Source of the DNA: Gemmatimonadota bacterium | Lineage (GTDB): Bacteria > Gemmatimonadota > Gemmatimonadetes > Longimicrobiales > Gaopeijiaceae | Length of the DNA stretch: 57,495 nt | Reading direction: 5' to 3' | Assembly (NCBI GenBank): GCA_012267435.1 | Contig: JAAXGM010000016.1 | Location: forward strand, 1-57,495 | Shown: piece by piece, positions 43,268-52,970 of the stretch | Position numbering within the stretch: the stretch's first letter is position 1 | How the letters are laid out: every line of letters starts with the position of its first letter | The notes under the pieces: model-generated | The model's input: the letters and a program-made list of their open reading frames with translations, nothing else | Told to the model about the DNA's origin: nothing | The model's database searches: none | Program-made: the position numbers and the translations under genes

Positions 43268-46044
43268 CCTCCACCCGCCATCATGCGGCCCGGCAGGATG
43301 ACTTCGCGGGCCGCCCCGTAGTGGATGCCGTTGAACAGGAACGGGAACGTCCCGTGCGACTGGGCGCGGAAGGTGATCTTGGGACCGAACAGGAACAGGC
43401 GTCCCTCGCCGAGGCGTGCGTCGGCGATCGAGACCCCGTCCCGCAGATGGTGCTGGCCCCAGGCCCATCCGCTCCGCAGCGGCGCATCCGTGTCGAACCA
43501 TCCGACCGGGGTAACTCCCGCCGCCGCGCCCCGCAGGCCGAACACGGGGCTCCTGCTGAAGAGCACGTTGGCCCGCTCGCCGACTCCGGTGGCCAGCGGA
43601 TGGGCACCGTCCACGCGCAGGTCGAGCACCGAGCCGGGCACGTAGTACTCCTCGGAGGCCAGCGGCTGGCCATCGGCCCCCACCAGATAGTCGCGCACGG
43701 GCAGGTCCGCGTGGTAGGCCAGCGCGGTCGAACTGCCGATCGCCACCACCGTCCCCCCCGCCCGGATGAAGTCGAGCACGGAGGGCACCGTGGTCGCCGA
43801 GGTGAAGGCTCCGATGCGGCTCTGGAATTCGTCCGGCACCGTGGCCGCGAACTCGGGCAGCATGGTCCTGCCGGCATCGCGGCCCGGCAGCGGGACCGCG
43901 CCGTCCTCGAGCACTAGGACGTCGAACCTCTCGATCAGGTTGCCCTGGTCGAGGTCGGGCGGGAAGACCACATCGAAGTCGAACTCGAAGTCCTCGAGGA
44001 TCATGCGCGTCCAGCCCGATGGCATCGATCCGCCGTACACGTCGCCGAGCGCAATCCGCGGCGCGGTGAGCTCGAAGGCGCGGCCCGACGGCGCGGATTC
44101 CAGGCCAACGAAGTCGATGCCCAGCTCGGCCGCCATGGCGGTGACCGACGCCTCGTCCGCTCCCGCTCCGGACAGGAAGAAGGTCCCCGCCGGGTGCCGC
44201 GAGCCGCCCGCCTGGAAGTCATCCCGCAGCCAGTGCGCGCTCCCGCCCGCCGCCAACACGCGGTTGACCGCGACGAAGGCGTCGTTGGCGTCGTGACTCA
44301 CCAGGTAACCGGCGACATCGGCCGCTCCCGCGACGGTGCCGGCGGGAGGTTCGGCCAGCCACTCGATCAGCTCGAAGGGGCCGTCGAAGCCGTCAAGGAT
44401 GCGGTCGAACTCGACGCCCATCTGATAGGCGAGGGTCCACCCCGCGTTGTCGTAGGGCGCGGTCGGGGGCGCGCCCGGGTAGGCGAAGTCGTTGGGGTGG
44501 TTCTGCGGCTCGAACATGTCGAGGACGTGCGGGCGGAACGCCTGGGCGGCCAGCACCACGTAGGACCCGGCTGGATAGCTCGTGCCTCCCGCCTCGAAGT
44601 CGGCGGTCGCCCGGTGCACCCGCACCCCGCCCTTCAGGAGCGCATTCACGAACTTGGTCGCGGTCGGGAAGTCCGGCTGGTCGGAGGGCAGAATGAAGCC
44701 GCGCGGATCGCGGTCCGCGGGATCCCGCAGAAGCCGCTCGTAGTCGGCGCGCGAGCCAAGGCCGGCGACCGTCCCGCCGGCCTCGTCGATCTCGAAGGGC
44801 AGCACCGTCCAGTGGTCGCGGCTGCCGCGCTCGATGGAGTTGGTCCCCATCCGCCAGATGTTGAAGAGCAGGTGGTCCTTGTTGCGCGAGGCGAAGTCGA
44901 GCACCGCGAGATTGGCGGTCATCGAATAATCGACCGACTGGCGGAAATGCCACAGGCCGGGCTCCACCGGCAGCGGCAGATCGCCGTGGGGCAGCTGCCG
45001 CCGGGGGATGAAGGGAATCGCAATGGGCGTCGGGTTGCCGATGGTCTCGGTCAGCAGCCCGATCTGGTTCTTGAAGTACGGGGTCGTGCGCAGGCCGCCG
45101 TTCCACCAGGTCGAGTAGCTCGCCCCGCTGCGCATGGTGGTGCCTCCCTTCCCTTCAAGGACGAAGCGTTGGTGCATCGCCGAGCCGACCCGGTCGAGGC
45201 CGGTGAGGATGAGCGGATCCAGGTAGTGGTTGGGGGGATCGCGGAAGGGCGGCGCGAACATGACCGTCCCAAGCGGGCCGGTCTGGTGGTGGTTGTAGAC
45301 GATCTGCGGGAACCACTCGCGCGCGATGATGCGGTTGATGTTGGTGGTCTCGGCGAGGGCCGACATGTAGAAGTCGCGGTTGTTGTCGTGGCCCGCGTAC
45401 TTCTGGTAGAGCACCGGGGCGCCGCCCGTGCTGCGCTCCTCGGGCGTCTCGATGCGCATGTACCAGTTGGCGAGCAGATCGTGGCCATCGGGGTTGGCGT
45501 GGGCGACGAGCACGATCACGTCGTCCAGGATGCGCATGGTCTCGTCGTCGGTGCGGCTCACCAGCTGGTAGACCAACTCCATCAGCTGTTGCGCGCCGAG
45601 CACCTCGTTGGCGTGCAGCCCGCCGTCGATCCAGACCACGGCCCTGCCCTCCCCCGCCATCGCCCGGGCCTCGGCCTCCGAGATTCCGTCCGCGTGCGCC
45701 ATCCGCTCCGCGATCTCCTTGTGGCGGGGCAGATTGCGGTGGTTGGCGGGAGAGGTGATGGTCGCCATCAGCTGCTCGCGGCCCTCCTCGGTCCGACCGA
45801 TGGACTCGAGGATCATGCGATCCGACTCCGAAGCCAGCAGCTCCCAGTACTCGCTCAGAGCCGCGTAGTTGGGGAGGACGTAGTCGGCCCCGATCTCGTG
45901 CCCGAACTGCTCCATGGGGGAGGTGACCCGGGTGGCGGTGGCCATCTCCCCGCACGCCCACAGGGCGGGCACAAGAAGCAGGAAGACGGACGCCAGACTC
46001 GCCTGGCCCCGGGAGAACGGGGGATTCCGCTCGATCATGCGCAT
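43264..46044 (-). CDS. M14-family zinc carboxypeptidase-like protein, exported
   Basis: A 926-residue predicted periplasmic or surface metallopeptidase. AGAGGA before ATG 46044 supports the start. The signal region SVFLLLVPALWAC resembles a lipoprotein signal (lipobox LWAC). The M14 domain occupies about residues 45-400: DGGLHANEV gives zinc ligands H144 and E147; AHANPDGHD and DNNRDFY match the substrate Asn-Arg motifs; YNHHQTGP offers the third His. The C-terminal half is a multi-domain region with glutamine-amidotransferase-like beta strands (RFDVLVLEDGAVPL, RAGGTVVAIGSSTALA). Enzymes of this layout trim peptides from a terminus. It overlaps the small barrel gene. Confidence 0.88.
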   Translation of the reverse strand: MRMIERNPPFSRGQASLASVFLLLVPALWACGEMATATRVTSPMEQFGHEIGADYVLPNYAALSEYWELLASESDRMILESIGRTEEGREQLMATITSPANHRNLPRHKEIAERMAHADGISEAEARAMAGEGRAVVWIDGGLHANEVLGAQQLMELVYQLVSRTDDETMRILDDVIVLVAHANPDGHDLLANWYMRIETPEERSTGGAPVLYQKYAGHDNNRDFYMSALAETTNINRIIAREWFPQIVYNHHQTGPLGTVMFAPPFRDPPNHYLDPLILTGLDRVGSAMHQRFVLEGKGGTTMRSGASYSTWWNGGLRTTPYFKNQIGLLTETIGNPTPIAIPFIPRRQLPHGDLPLPVEPGLWHFRQSVDYSMTANLAVLDFASRNKDHLLFNIWRMGTNSIERGSRDHWTVLPFEIDEAGGTVAGLGSRADYERLLRDPADRDPRGFILPSDQPDFPTATKFVNALLKGGVRVHRATADFEAGGTSYPAGSYVVLAAQAFRPHVLDMFEPQNHPNDFAYPGAPPTAPYDNAGWTLAYQMGVEFDRILDGFDGPFELIEWLAEPPAGTVAGAADVAGYLVSHDANDAFVAVNRVLAAGGSAHWLRDDFQAGGSRHPAGTFFLSGAGADEASVTAMAAELGIDFVGLESAPSGRAFELTAPRIALGDVYGGSMPSGWTRMILEDFEFDFDVVFPPDLDQGNLIERFDVLVLEDGAVPLPGRDAGRTMLPEFAATVPDEFQSRIGAFTSATTVPSVLDFIRAGGTVVAIGSSTALAYHADLPVRDYLVGADGQPLASEEYYVPGSVLDLRVDGAHPLATGVGERANVLFSRSPVFGLRGAAAGVTPVGWFDTDAPLRSGWAWGQHHLRDGVSIADARLGEGRLFLFGPKITFRAQSHGTFPFLFNGIHYGAAREVILPGRMMAGGG

Positions 46045-46213
46045 GGGAACATCCTCTTGTATGGAAAGCGCGAAGGCTACGCCCGCCTGGCTCAGTTGTG
46101 ATTCTTTGCCGCGGGACCTCGGATCGTCAACAAGCGGGCACCGAACCGGCGTGCGGGCGCCAAGCGACATCGCCCGGTGCCGGTGGCCGACTTCGACGCG
46201 GAAACAGATGCGA
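46045..46213. other. Gap between M14 peptidase and YVTN propeller genes
   Basis: About 170 bp with no gene. On the minus strand a TTGACG box has no adequate -10 partner. No terminator is visible, so the YVTN and M14 genes may be co-transcribed. Confidence 0.3.
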
Positions 46214-47389
46214 TCAGGGCAGCTCCATCTTCCAGAACGCGATGCCGCCGGCCTGCTGTCCCACCTCCACGTCGCCCACGCGGGAGAAATCGGCGAGGTC
46301 GAACACGTCCACCTTGCCCGGCTCCGCGCCCACCCCCTCCGAACTCACGAAGGCATAGCGCGAGTCGGGCGACACCTCCACCCCGTGCGTGACCGTGGTC
46401 GTTGTGGGCCCGCGCGCGAGGCTTTCGCCGGTGCGCAAGTCGAAGAACTCCACCCCCGCTCCCTGCTTGAGCGTCGCCACCAGCAGGCGGCCGTCGGGCG
46501 TGATCGCCAGGTTGTAGGGACCGGTCCCGGTCCTCAGCACGCGGGTCAGCTCCCAGCTCCGCCGGTCCAGGTGCAGGATGCGGCTCCCCGCGTTGCAGGC
46601 CACGTAGAGGCTGAGGCCGTCCGGCGAGGGCTGTACCCAGGTGGGCGAGCATTGAGAGCCCGCCATCGCTCCGGCGCCCATCCCGCTCATGCCGCCCGCC
46701 ATACGTTCGCCGACCCCTTCCGCATCGAGCGGGCCCTCGCGTCCGGGCGCGACCGAGAACCTGCGCGCCACCTCGAAGGTGCGGGTGTCGATCTCGACCA
46801 CCTGCTCGTCCATCATGCAGTTGGAATAGAGAAACAGCCCGTCCGGCGCCATGCGCGCGCCGTGGGGCATGGTGCAGGTCTCGATCTGCTCCACTTCGAC
46901 CAAGTCGGGGGTGTAGACCACCGAGACGGTGGAGGGCACGTGCTCGCCGTGCAGGTTGAAGTTGACGACGAAGGCGTAGAGGCCGTCCGGGGTGAGGTCG
47001 ATGGTCGCGGGGAAGTAGCCCAGCAGGATGGGCTCCGCGACGACCGTGTCCGGGCCGGCCTCGAACTTCCACAGCTTCCCGTCCGGAAAGCCGTGTCCGG
47101 TGGTCATGTAGAGGTGGCGGCCGTCGGGCGAGATGCGGAGCCCGTGGGGCCCCTCGGTTTCGGTGGGGATTTCGCCCACCATGGTGGTCTGCTCCAGGGT
47201 GAGCGTGCCGTCGAAGCGGATGAGGTGGATCAGGTCGGCCGACTCCGCCCCGACATAGAGCCAGTACACCGCGCCCGGATCGGCCGCGCGCGCCATCGAG
47301 CCGCCGCCCGCGGCCGTGCCGGATCCGGAGACGCACCCGGCGGAGAGCAGCAGCAGCGTCGCGGCGCCTGCACGTGGTATCGACAACAT
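46214..47389 (-). CDS. YVTN-type beta-propeller lipoprotein
   Basis: A 391-residue lipoprotein. Signal peptide MLSIPRAGAATLLLLSAGC with lipobox SAGC. Propeller blades recur as GLRISPDGRHLYMTTG, TIDLTPDGLYAFVVNFN, RMAPDGLFLYSNC, VQPSPDGLSLYVACNAGSRILHLD, AITPDGRLLVATLKQG and EVSPDSRYAFVSSEGVG, the YVTN/lactonase-like pattern. A Gly/Met-rich insert (AGGMSGMGAGAMAG) lies between two blades. AAGGAAAGAG before the ATG supports the start. It may bind a ligand or support the M14 peptidase downstream; no catalytic site is evident. Confidence 0.82.
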   Translation of the reverse strand: MLSIPRAGAATLLLLSAGCVSGSGTAAGGGSMARAADPGAVYWLYVGAESADLIHLIRFDGTLTLEQTTMVGEIPTETEGPHGLRISPDGRHLYMTTGHGFPDGKLWKFEAGPDTVVAEPILLGYFPATIDLTPDGLYAFVVNFNLHGEHVPSTVSVVYTPDLVEVEQIETCTMPHGARMAPDGLFLYSNCMMDEQVVEIDTRTFEVARRFSVAPGREGPLDAEGVGERMAGGMSGMGAGAMAGSQCSPTWVQPSPDGLSLYVACNAGSRILHLDRRSWELTRVLRTGTGPYNLAITPDGRLLVATLKQGAGVEFFDLRTGESLARGPTTTTVTHGVEVSPDSRYAFVSSEGVGAEPGKVDVFDLADFSRVGDVEVGQQAGGIAFWKMELP

Positions 47390-47475
47390 CGCTCTTTCCT
47401 TGTTTCAGGGTGGCGCCACGCACGCATCCGGCGTGAACCGCCCCGCCTCCACGGCCGGTGACCGGCGCCAACCCC

Positions 47476-49527
47476 TCACGTTTCCGCCCGGCTCTCGTCC
47501 AGCTCCCCCAGATTGCGTCTCAGCAGTGCGTCCGGATCCGGGTCCCGTCCCATGAAGGCGCGGAACATCCGGTCCGGTTCGCGGCTGTCTCCCTGCGCCA
47601 GGATCGTGTCCATGAAGGCCGCGCCGGTCTCCCGCGAGAGGACCCCTTCCCTGCGGAACCGTCCGAAGGCGTCCGCCTCCAGCACCTCGGACCACATGTA
47701 GCTGTAGTAGGCCGAGGCATAGCCACCCGAAAACAGATGGCTGAAGGTGGTGAGGATGTGGCTCCTGGCGAAGCTCTCTTCCGGGGCGAACGGCCTCATG
47801 ACCTTTTCCGCGTACGACATCAGCTCCTGCGTGCCATCGTACTCGCGATGAAGCCGCAGGTCGAGGGTCGCAAACCCCAGCTGCCTCATCTGCGCCTGGC
47901 CGCCCATGAAGCGGCGCGCCGCCAGCATGCGGCCGTACAGGTCGCCGGGCAGGGGTTCCCCGGTCTCGTGGTGCCCGGAGAAGATGGACAGCGCCTCGCG
48001 CTCCCAGGTCCAGTTTTCCATGATCTGCGAGGGCACTTCCACCCAGTCCCAGGGCACCTGCATCCCCGACCGGGAAGGCAGCGGCACCCGCGAGGTGCAG
48101 TGGTGCAGGAGATGCCCGAACTCGTGAAAGATGGTCTGGACGCTGCGGTGCGTGAGCAGGGCCGGCTTGCCCGGCACCGGCGGGGCGAAGTTGCCCGCCA
48201 TCATGCCGGTGTGGGGAACGAAGTCCCCGTCCGGCCGCGGACCTCCGGTGGTCAGGGTCGCCATCCACGCCCCCTGGCGCTTTCCCGTGCGCGGGAACCA
48301 GTCGGTGTGGAAGTATCCGAGGCGGGTGCCGTCCTCCGCGATCAGGCGGTAGGAACGCACATCGGCGTGCCAGAGGTCCCTGGCCGACACCTCCTCGACC
48401 CGGACTCCGAAAACCCGCTCCACGATCTCGAACAGGCCTGCCAGGACCCGGTCGAGGGGAAACCAGGGACGCGTGACCTCGTCATCGAACTGAAAGCGCT
48501 CGCGCCGGAGCGCCTCCGCAACGTATGCCAGATCCCACGGCTTCAGGGGTTCGAGCCCCATGCGCGCGGCCTTCTCCCGAACCAGCGCCAGATCGCGCCG
48601 CCAGTACGGAAGGGTGCGCTCCCGCAGGTCGCTGACGAAGTCGAAGGCGCGGGTCCCGGTGCGCGCCATGGCGTCATCCAGGCGATAGTCGGAGAAGTCA
48701 CCGTACCCGAGCAGGCCGGCGAACTCGCGTCTCAGCTCCAGGATGCGCGCGATGATCGGGCGGTTGTCCAGCTCCCCGTCCCGGCAGCGTCCCACATAGG
48801 CCTGGTGGAGCCGCCGGCGCAGCTCGCGGTCGTGGGCGTACTTGAGCACCGGCTCGAAGGACGGGAAATCCAGCGTCAGCAGCCAACCCTCCAGGTCCTT
48901 CGCCCGAGCCTTGTGGCGGGCCAGCTCGAGGGCGGTGTCGGGAATCCCACTGAGCCGGGAGCGGTCATCCTCGGGGATGTGCAGCCGAAAGGCTTCCGTG
49001 GCATCGAGGACGTTTTCCGAGAAGCGCCGTTCCAGCCGTGACAACTCGACCCGGATCTCCTCGACGCGGACGCGGGGTTCGTCACCCAGATCGGCCCCGG
49101 CGGACCGGAACTGGTGCATCATCCTGTCGAGGTTGCGGCGGCGCAGCGGGCCGAGCCCCTCCGCCTCCGGAGTGCCGGAGAATTCCCGCACCGCCGCCCA
49201 CAGGCCCCGGTGCAGCGGGAGCCGCGACCAGAACGCGGCGATCTCGGGCAGGACCGCGTTGTAGGCGCGTCTCAGCTCCGGCGTTTCCGCGACCGCGAGC
49301 AGAACCGTGATCGGCGCAAGTTCTTCCTCCACCCGCTGAACGATATCGTCGAGGGGTTGGATGATCTTGTTGTAGCTCGCGGGCGACCCGCCGCTCCCGG
49401 CGAGGTCGTCAATCTCCGCCCGCGCGCGCTCCAGCACGGCGCGCACGGACGACGCCAGACCCGATGCGGTGATGCCCCGGAAAGTGGGCGGAGAGCCGGC
49501 GGCTGACGGCGTGGCGGCGTCCGGCAT
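47476..49527 (-). CDS. M3-family oligopeptidase (thimet/oligopeptidase A type)
   Basis: A 683-residue cytoplasmic metallopeptidase cutting short peptides. No signal peptide. HEFGHLLHHC (HExxH at 468-472) is the zinc site, with the third Glu in EVPSQIMENW, the M3 pattern. Other family motifs are RLGYFHTDWFPRTGKRQGAW and SGGYASAYYSYMWSEV near the C-terminus. Its job would be to finish peptides imported or released in the cell. It lies 2 bp after the nicotinamidase gene on the same strand. Confidence 0.93.
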   Translation of the reverse strand: MPDAATPSAAGSPPTFRGITASGLASSVRAVLERARAEIDDLAGSGGSPASYNKIIQPLDDIVQRVEEELAPITVLLAVAETPELRRAYNAVLPEIAAFWSRLPLHRGLWAAVREFSGTPEAEGLGPLRRRNLDRMMHQFRSAGADLGDEPRVRVEEIRVELSRLERRFSENVLDATEAFRLHIPEDDRSRLSGIPDTALELARHKARAKDLEGWLLTLDFPSFEPVLKYAHDRELRRRLHQAYVGRCRDGELDNRPIIARILELRREFAGLLGYGDFSDYRLDDAMARTGTRAFDFVSDLRERTLPYWRRDLALVREKAARMGLEPLKPWDLAYVAEALRRERFQFDDEVTRPWFPLDRVLAGLFEIVERVFGVRVEEVSARDLWHADVRSYRLIAEDGTRLGYFHTDWFPRTGKRQGAWMATLTTGGPRPDGDFVPHTGMMAGNFAPPVPGKPALLTHRSVQTIFHEFGHLLHHCTSRVPLPSRSGMQVPWDWVEVPSQIMENWTWEREALSIFSGHHETGEPLPGDLYGRMLAARRFMGGQAQMRQLGFATLDLRLHREYDGTQELMSYAEKVMRPFAPEESFARSHILTTFSHLFSGGYASAYYSYMWSEVLEADAFGRFRREGVLSRETGAAFMDTILAQGDSREPDRMFRAFMGRDPDPDALLRRNLGELDESRAET

Positions 49528-49529
49528 CT

Positions 49530-50300
49530 CTACCGGTCGTCCACGGGCCGCCGGACACCCATCGACGACGGCGCGGACACCCGGTGCGCACCCGCGTCAC
49601 AGGCTTCGGCCTCGTCGCGCGGAAGGTCGGCCGCCTCGATGACGCGCCCCTTCCCTCGCCAGCGCGCCAAGGTGTCCTCCTCCGCCTCGAGCCCGAGACC
49701 CCACATGGCGTCCCGGATGGCGGTGACCCGGTGGCCGCGGGCCTGGAGGCCGTCGATCGCCTGGGTCACGCACACGTCGCGCGCAACTCCCGCCACGAAG
49801 AACTCCACCGGCTCGAGCGCGCGCGCGAGCAACTCCACGAAGAGGTCGGCCCCCCGATTGCCCTCGAACACGTCCAAGCGGTCCTTGCGGATGAGCACCG
49901 GCCGGGGGCGGCGGCGCCAGCGCGCCAGCAGCGCGCGCACCTCCGTGGATGTGGCGTGCGTCCGCAGCACCAGGCAGTCCGGGGAAGCCAGCGAGGGAAT
50001 GATCTCCGCGCCGAGGCGCTCCGCGGGATCCGTCGATCTGCCCATGCAGTGGGGCGGGTAGGTGCCCTTGCCCGGATCCGGGTTCCTCGCATCGATCTCG
50101 GCGTCGTCGTAGCCGTGCCAGTCTCCCGTATACACCACCAGGCCCGCGTGCGCATGCATCCATTCGACGGCCTCGATCAGCCGGGGCTCGGCCGTCACCG
50201 CTCCGGGATCGCCATCGTCGAACAGGTCGCGCACGTAGAGTCGCCCGTCCGGCTCCATGAAGTCCCGCTGCACATCCACCACCCATCCGATGCGGGTCAT
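49530..50300 (-). CDS. Nicotinamidase (isochorismatase-fold)
   Basis: Hydrolyses nicotinamide to nicotinate. Of 256 residues, the triad is visible: D9 (VVDVQRDFMEPDG), K139 (IRKDRLDVFEGN) and C177 (GVARDVCVTQAIDGL). DWHGYDDAEIDARNP supplies metal-site His and Asp. ATG 50300 with GGAGGG upstream is preferred over the in-frame ATG at 50366. It directly follows nicotinate phosphoribosyltransferase, giving a two-step route from nicotinamide to NaMN. A C-terminal tail of about 30 residues (RDEAEACDAGAHR...) is extra. Confidence 0.9.
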   Translation of the reverse strand: MTRIGWVVDVQRDFMEPDGRLYVRDLFDDGDPGAVTAEPRLIEAVEWMHAHAGLVVYTGDWHGYDDAEIDARNPDPGKGTYPPHCMGRSTDPAERLGAEIIPSLASPDCLVLRTHATSTEVRALLARWRRRPRPVLIRKDRLDVFEGNRGADLFVELLARALEPVEFFVAGVARDVCVTQAIDGLQARGHRVTAIRDAMWGLGLEAEEDTLARWRGKGRVIEAADLPRDEAEACDAGAHRVSAPSSMGVRRPVDDR

Positions 50301-50369
50301 TCGGGTCTTTCCCTCCGATGAAGTTTCTCCGTCGGCCCCGAGCTCGCCGTCCCGCTCCGCGCCCATGAG

Positions 50370-51503
50370 TCAGGCCACTCGCTCAAGCGACGGGTTCGGC
50401 CGATATCGCCGTCCCGCCTTGGCGACAAGATCGTCGCCCACCTTCACGACGTCCGCGGTGAAGTTGACCTGGCCCCGGATCAGGGACGAGCCCACCCCGA
50501 AGGCGTCCACCGGAACTCCGTCCGTGCGAAAACGGCGAATCCTGGCACCGTCGAATCCTCCCGAGACGACGATGCGCACATGGCCGAAGCCGTTGCGGTC
50601 GAGGGCCTCCCGCACCTTGTGCACGAGCCACCGGTTCACGCCCCGAAGCTCCGCCTCGCTCCTGCCGCCCGCCTCCACCTCCCCCGCGAGCGACCGGTCC
50701 ACCATGTTCTCCGCCGTGTCCAGGCGGACGGCGTACAGCTTCTCGCCCAGCGCACGGGCCACCTTCAGCGCCGTCCCCACGCAGTCGTTGTCGAAGTCCA
50801 CCAGCGAAACGACTCGCACGGTCTCGGGCACCCGGCGGGCGAGCGCCGCAGTGGCGGCGACCGTGTCCCCCGAGTACGCCGCGATCAGCGAGTGCGGCAG
50901 CGTCCCCTGCCCCCTGCCGCCCCACCACGCCCCCTGCGCGTCGGTGGAGACGCCGGCCGCCCCGGCCACATGTGCCGCCCAGCCGTCCGCCATCTGCACC
51001 GCCCAGTGGTCGTGGCGCGCGGCGAAGTACAGCACCGGCGCCGGCCAGGCCGCCTCGACCGCCCGGCGGGTTCCCGTGGCGACCCGGGTGCCCCGGGCGA
51101 GCGCGCCCAGGTAGAGGGTCTCCAGGTGGCAGAAGGCGGGGTAGGGCCCGCGGATGTGCATGACCGACTCGCCGGGAGCCGCCCGGTCGCCGTCCCACAG
51201 CGACCACACCTCCAAGTCTTCCCACCTGTATCCCTCCGCCAGGCACAGCTTGAGGATCGCCGTCGCCTCGTCGGTACCCGCCAACAGAACATCCTGTTTC
51301 TGGAAAACCTGCATGGTCACCGAGGGCGCGCGCGCCTCGGCCTGGAGCACCCGGCAGGCCCAGTTGAAGTACTGGTCGGTGTAGTGGCCTGCCCGCATCG
51401 CGGCCGCGGGCAGGCCGAAGACCTCGGAAGCCAGCCGTTCCGCCCTGCGGCGCGGCGGGGGGGGGGCTGGGGAATCGGTGGGGACGGGCCCTTTGCGGCT
51501 CAT
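50370..51503 (-). CDS. Nicotinate phosphoribosyltransferase
   Basis: Makes nicotinate mononucleotide from nicotinate and PRPP, the Preiss-Handler entry to NAD. Of 377 residues, GHYTDQYFNWACRVL opens the fold. GTLPHSLIAAYSGDT carries H204, at the position of the His phosphorylated in family members. VSLVDFDNDCVGTALKVA, RIVVSGGFDGARIRRF and DAFGVGSSLI form the phosphoribosyl site. A Pro/Arg-rich N-terminal tail (about 20 residues) precedes the core. The downstream nicotinamidase completes the salvage pair. Confidence 0.92.
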   Translation of the reverse strand: MSRKGPVPTDSPAPPPPRRRAERLASEVFGLPAAAMRAGHYTDQYFNWACRVLQAEARAPSVTMQVFQKQDVLLAGTDEATAILKLCLAEGYRWEDLEVWSLWDGDRAAPGESVMHIRGPYPAFCHLETLYLGALARGTRVATGTRRAVEAAWPAPVLYFAARHDHWAVQMADGWAAHVAGAAGVSTDAQGAWWGGRGQGTLPHSLIAAYSGDTVAATAALARRVPETVRVVSLVDFDNDCVGTALKVARALGEKLYAVRLDTAENMVDRSLAGEVEAGGRSEAELRGVNRWLVHKVREALDRNGFGHVRIVVSGGFDGARIRRFRTDGVPVDAFGVGSSLIRGQVNFTADVVKVGDDLVAKAGRRYRPNPSLERVA

Positions 51504-51595
51504 TTCTGAATTTCGGTCCGGCGCACGTCAAATGGAAGGTGTGCGGGCGGCCCGCGGGGGGTTTGCACCCGTCCGCGCAAAATGCGATCATCGGT

Positions 51596-52843
51596 ATGAT
51601 GACGATCCTGATCGTGACCCTGATCGCCACGCTCGCCGTCTCGGGGCTCTGTTCGATTCTGGAGGCGGTACTCCTCTCCATCGACACGAGCTTCGTCGAG
51701 ATGAGGCGCGCGGAGGGACGACGCTCCGGTCGCCTTCTGCACGAGCTGAAGAGCCAAATCGATCAGCCGATCGCGGCCATCCTCACGCTGAACACCGTGG
51801 CGCACACCGCGGGTGCCGCGTTCGCCGGGTCGCTGGCCTACGAACTCTTCGGCAGCGCCTGGGTGGCCGGCTTCTCGGCCGTCTTCACCTTCGCCATCCT
51901 GGTCTTCTCCGAGATCATTCCCAAGACCGCCGGAGCCCGCTTCTGCAAGCAGCTCGCCCCGCCGTCCGCCTACGTCCTCAAGACGCTGACGTTCACCATG
52001 ACACCTTTGCTCGTGCCTCTTTCCTGGGTGCAGAGGCTGGTACAGGGATCGGGGAACGGCCCGGACATCAGCCGCGAGGAAATCGAAGTGATGGCGCGCA
52101 TGGCGTGGACCACCGGAACCCTGGCGGAGGACGAGTGGCAGGTGGTGTCCAACGTCATGCGCCTGGGCGAGGTCCCGGTGGGAGAGGTCATGACGCCGCG
52201 CACCGACATCGTGGCGATCGATGCGGGCGCCACGGTGGAAGAAGCCAAGGAGGTCATGCTTGACCACGGCCACCTGCGGCTCCCCGTGCACACCGGAACG
52301 CTCGACAGGATCGTGGGCGTGCTGGTGGCGCGCGACCTGTGGCGGGCGGACCAGAAGGGGGTGGCCGAGATCCGCGATCTGCCCCGCGCGCCGATCTTCG
52401 CCCCCGTCTCCCGGCCCGTTCAGGAACTCATTCCGGAACTCCGGGACAAGGGCGCCAAGATGGCGATCGTGCTGGATGAATTCGGCGGCACCGCGGGGCT
52501 GGCGACCTTCGAGGACCTCATCGAGGAGATCGTGGGCGAGATCCGTGACGAGCACGAGGCGCACGAGCCCGCCGAATTCCAGCGCCTCGCCGACGGCAGC
52601 GTCCGTGTCTGGGGAGGCGTCTCGGTGCGGGAGGCGAACCAGCGGCTGGAGATGGAGCTTCCCTCCGACCCGTTCGACACCGTCGGGGGATACGTGTTCG
52701 GGAGCCTGCGCCGGATTCCGCGGCCGGGCGACGAGGTGCCGGTGGATGGCGGGCGGTTGCGGATCGCGCGCATGCGCGGCCGTCGCGTGGAGTTTGTCGT
52801 ATTTTTTCCAGAGAATGTCGCATCCCGGCAGGACACGCCGTGA
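51596..52843 (+). CDS. CorC/HlyC-type membrane protein (DUF21-CBS-CorC_HlyC)
   Basis: A 415-residue membrane protein. The DUF21 (CNNM) domain in about residues 1-180 has three or four membrane helices (ILIVTLIATLAVSGLCSILEAVLLS; FAGSLAYELF; VFTFAILVFSEIIPKT). Two CBS domains follow (VGEVMTPRTDIVAIDAGAT...RLPVHTGTLDRIVGVLVARDL; VLDEFGGTAGLATFEDLIEEIVGEIRDE). A C-terminal CorC_HlyC domain ends at PVDGGRLRIARMRGRRVEFVV. Members are linked to magnesium/cobalt efflux or resistance; CBS domains often sense adenine nucleotides. Start is ATG 51596 or 51599. It is divergent from the NAD-salvage genes. Confidence 0.9.
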   Translation: MMTILIVTLIATLAVSGLCSILEAVLLSIDTSFVEMRRAEGRRSGRLLHELKSQIDQPIAAILTLNTVAHTAGAAFAGSLAYELFGSAWVAGFSAVFTFAILVFSEIIPKTAGARFCKQLAPPSAYVLKTLTFTMTPLLVPLSWVQRLVQGSGNGPDISREEIEVMARMAWTTGTLAEDEWQVVSNVMRLGEVPVGEVMTPRTDIVAIDAGATVEEAKEVMLDHGHLRLPVHTGTLDRIVGVLVARDLWRADQKGVAEIRDLPRAPIFAPVSRPVQELIPELRDKGAKMAIVLDEFGGTAGLATFEDLIEEIVGEIRDEHEAHEPAEFQRLADGSVRVWGGVSVREANQRLEMELPSDPFDTVGGYVFGSLRRIPRPGDEVPVDGGRLRIARMRGRRVEFVVFFPENVASRQDTP

Positions 52844-52868
52844 TGACGGGATCGCCGCCCGCAGAAGG

Positions 52869-52897
52869 TTGACAGGCTCGCAAGCCGCTGATAACGT
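52869..52897 (+). promoter_or_regulatory. Sigma-70-type promoter for glnA
   Basis: TTGACA (52869-52874), exactly 17 bases, then TAACGT (52892-52897). Transcription would begin near 52904, leaving a leader of about 250 bases before glnA that contains a terminator hairpin. Confidence 0.65.
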
Positions 52898-52970
52898 CCC
52901 TCGTGCTGAAAATGGTTTACCCGCTCAGGATCGCCCCGTGAGGGTCGTCGTCCCCGGGCGGAGGTGTCTC

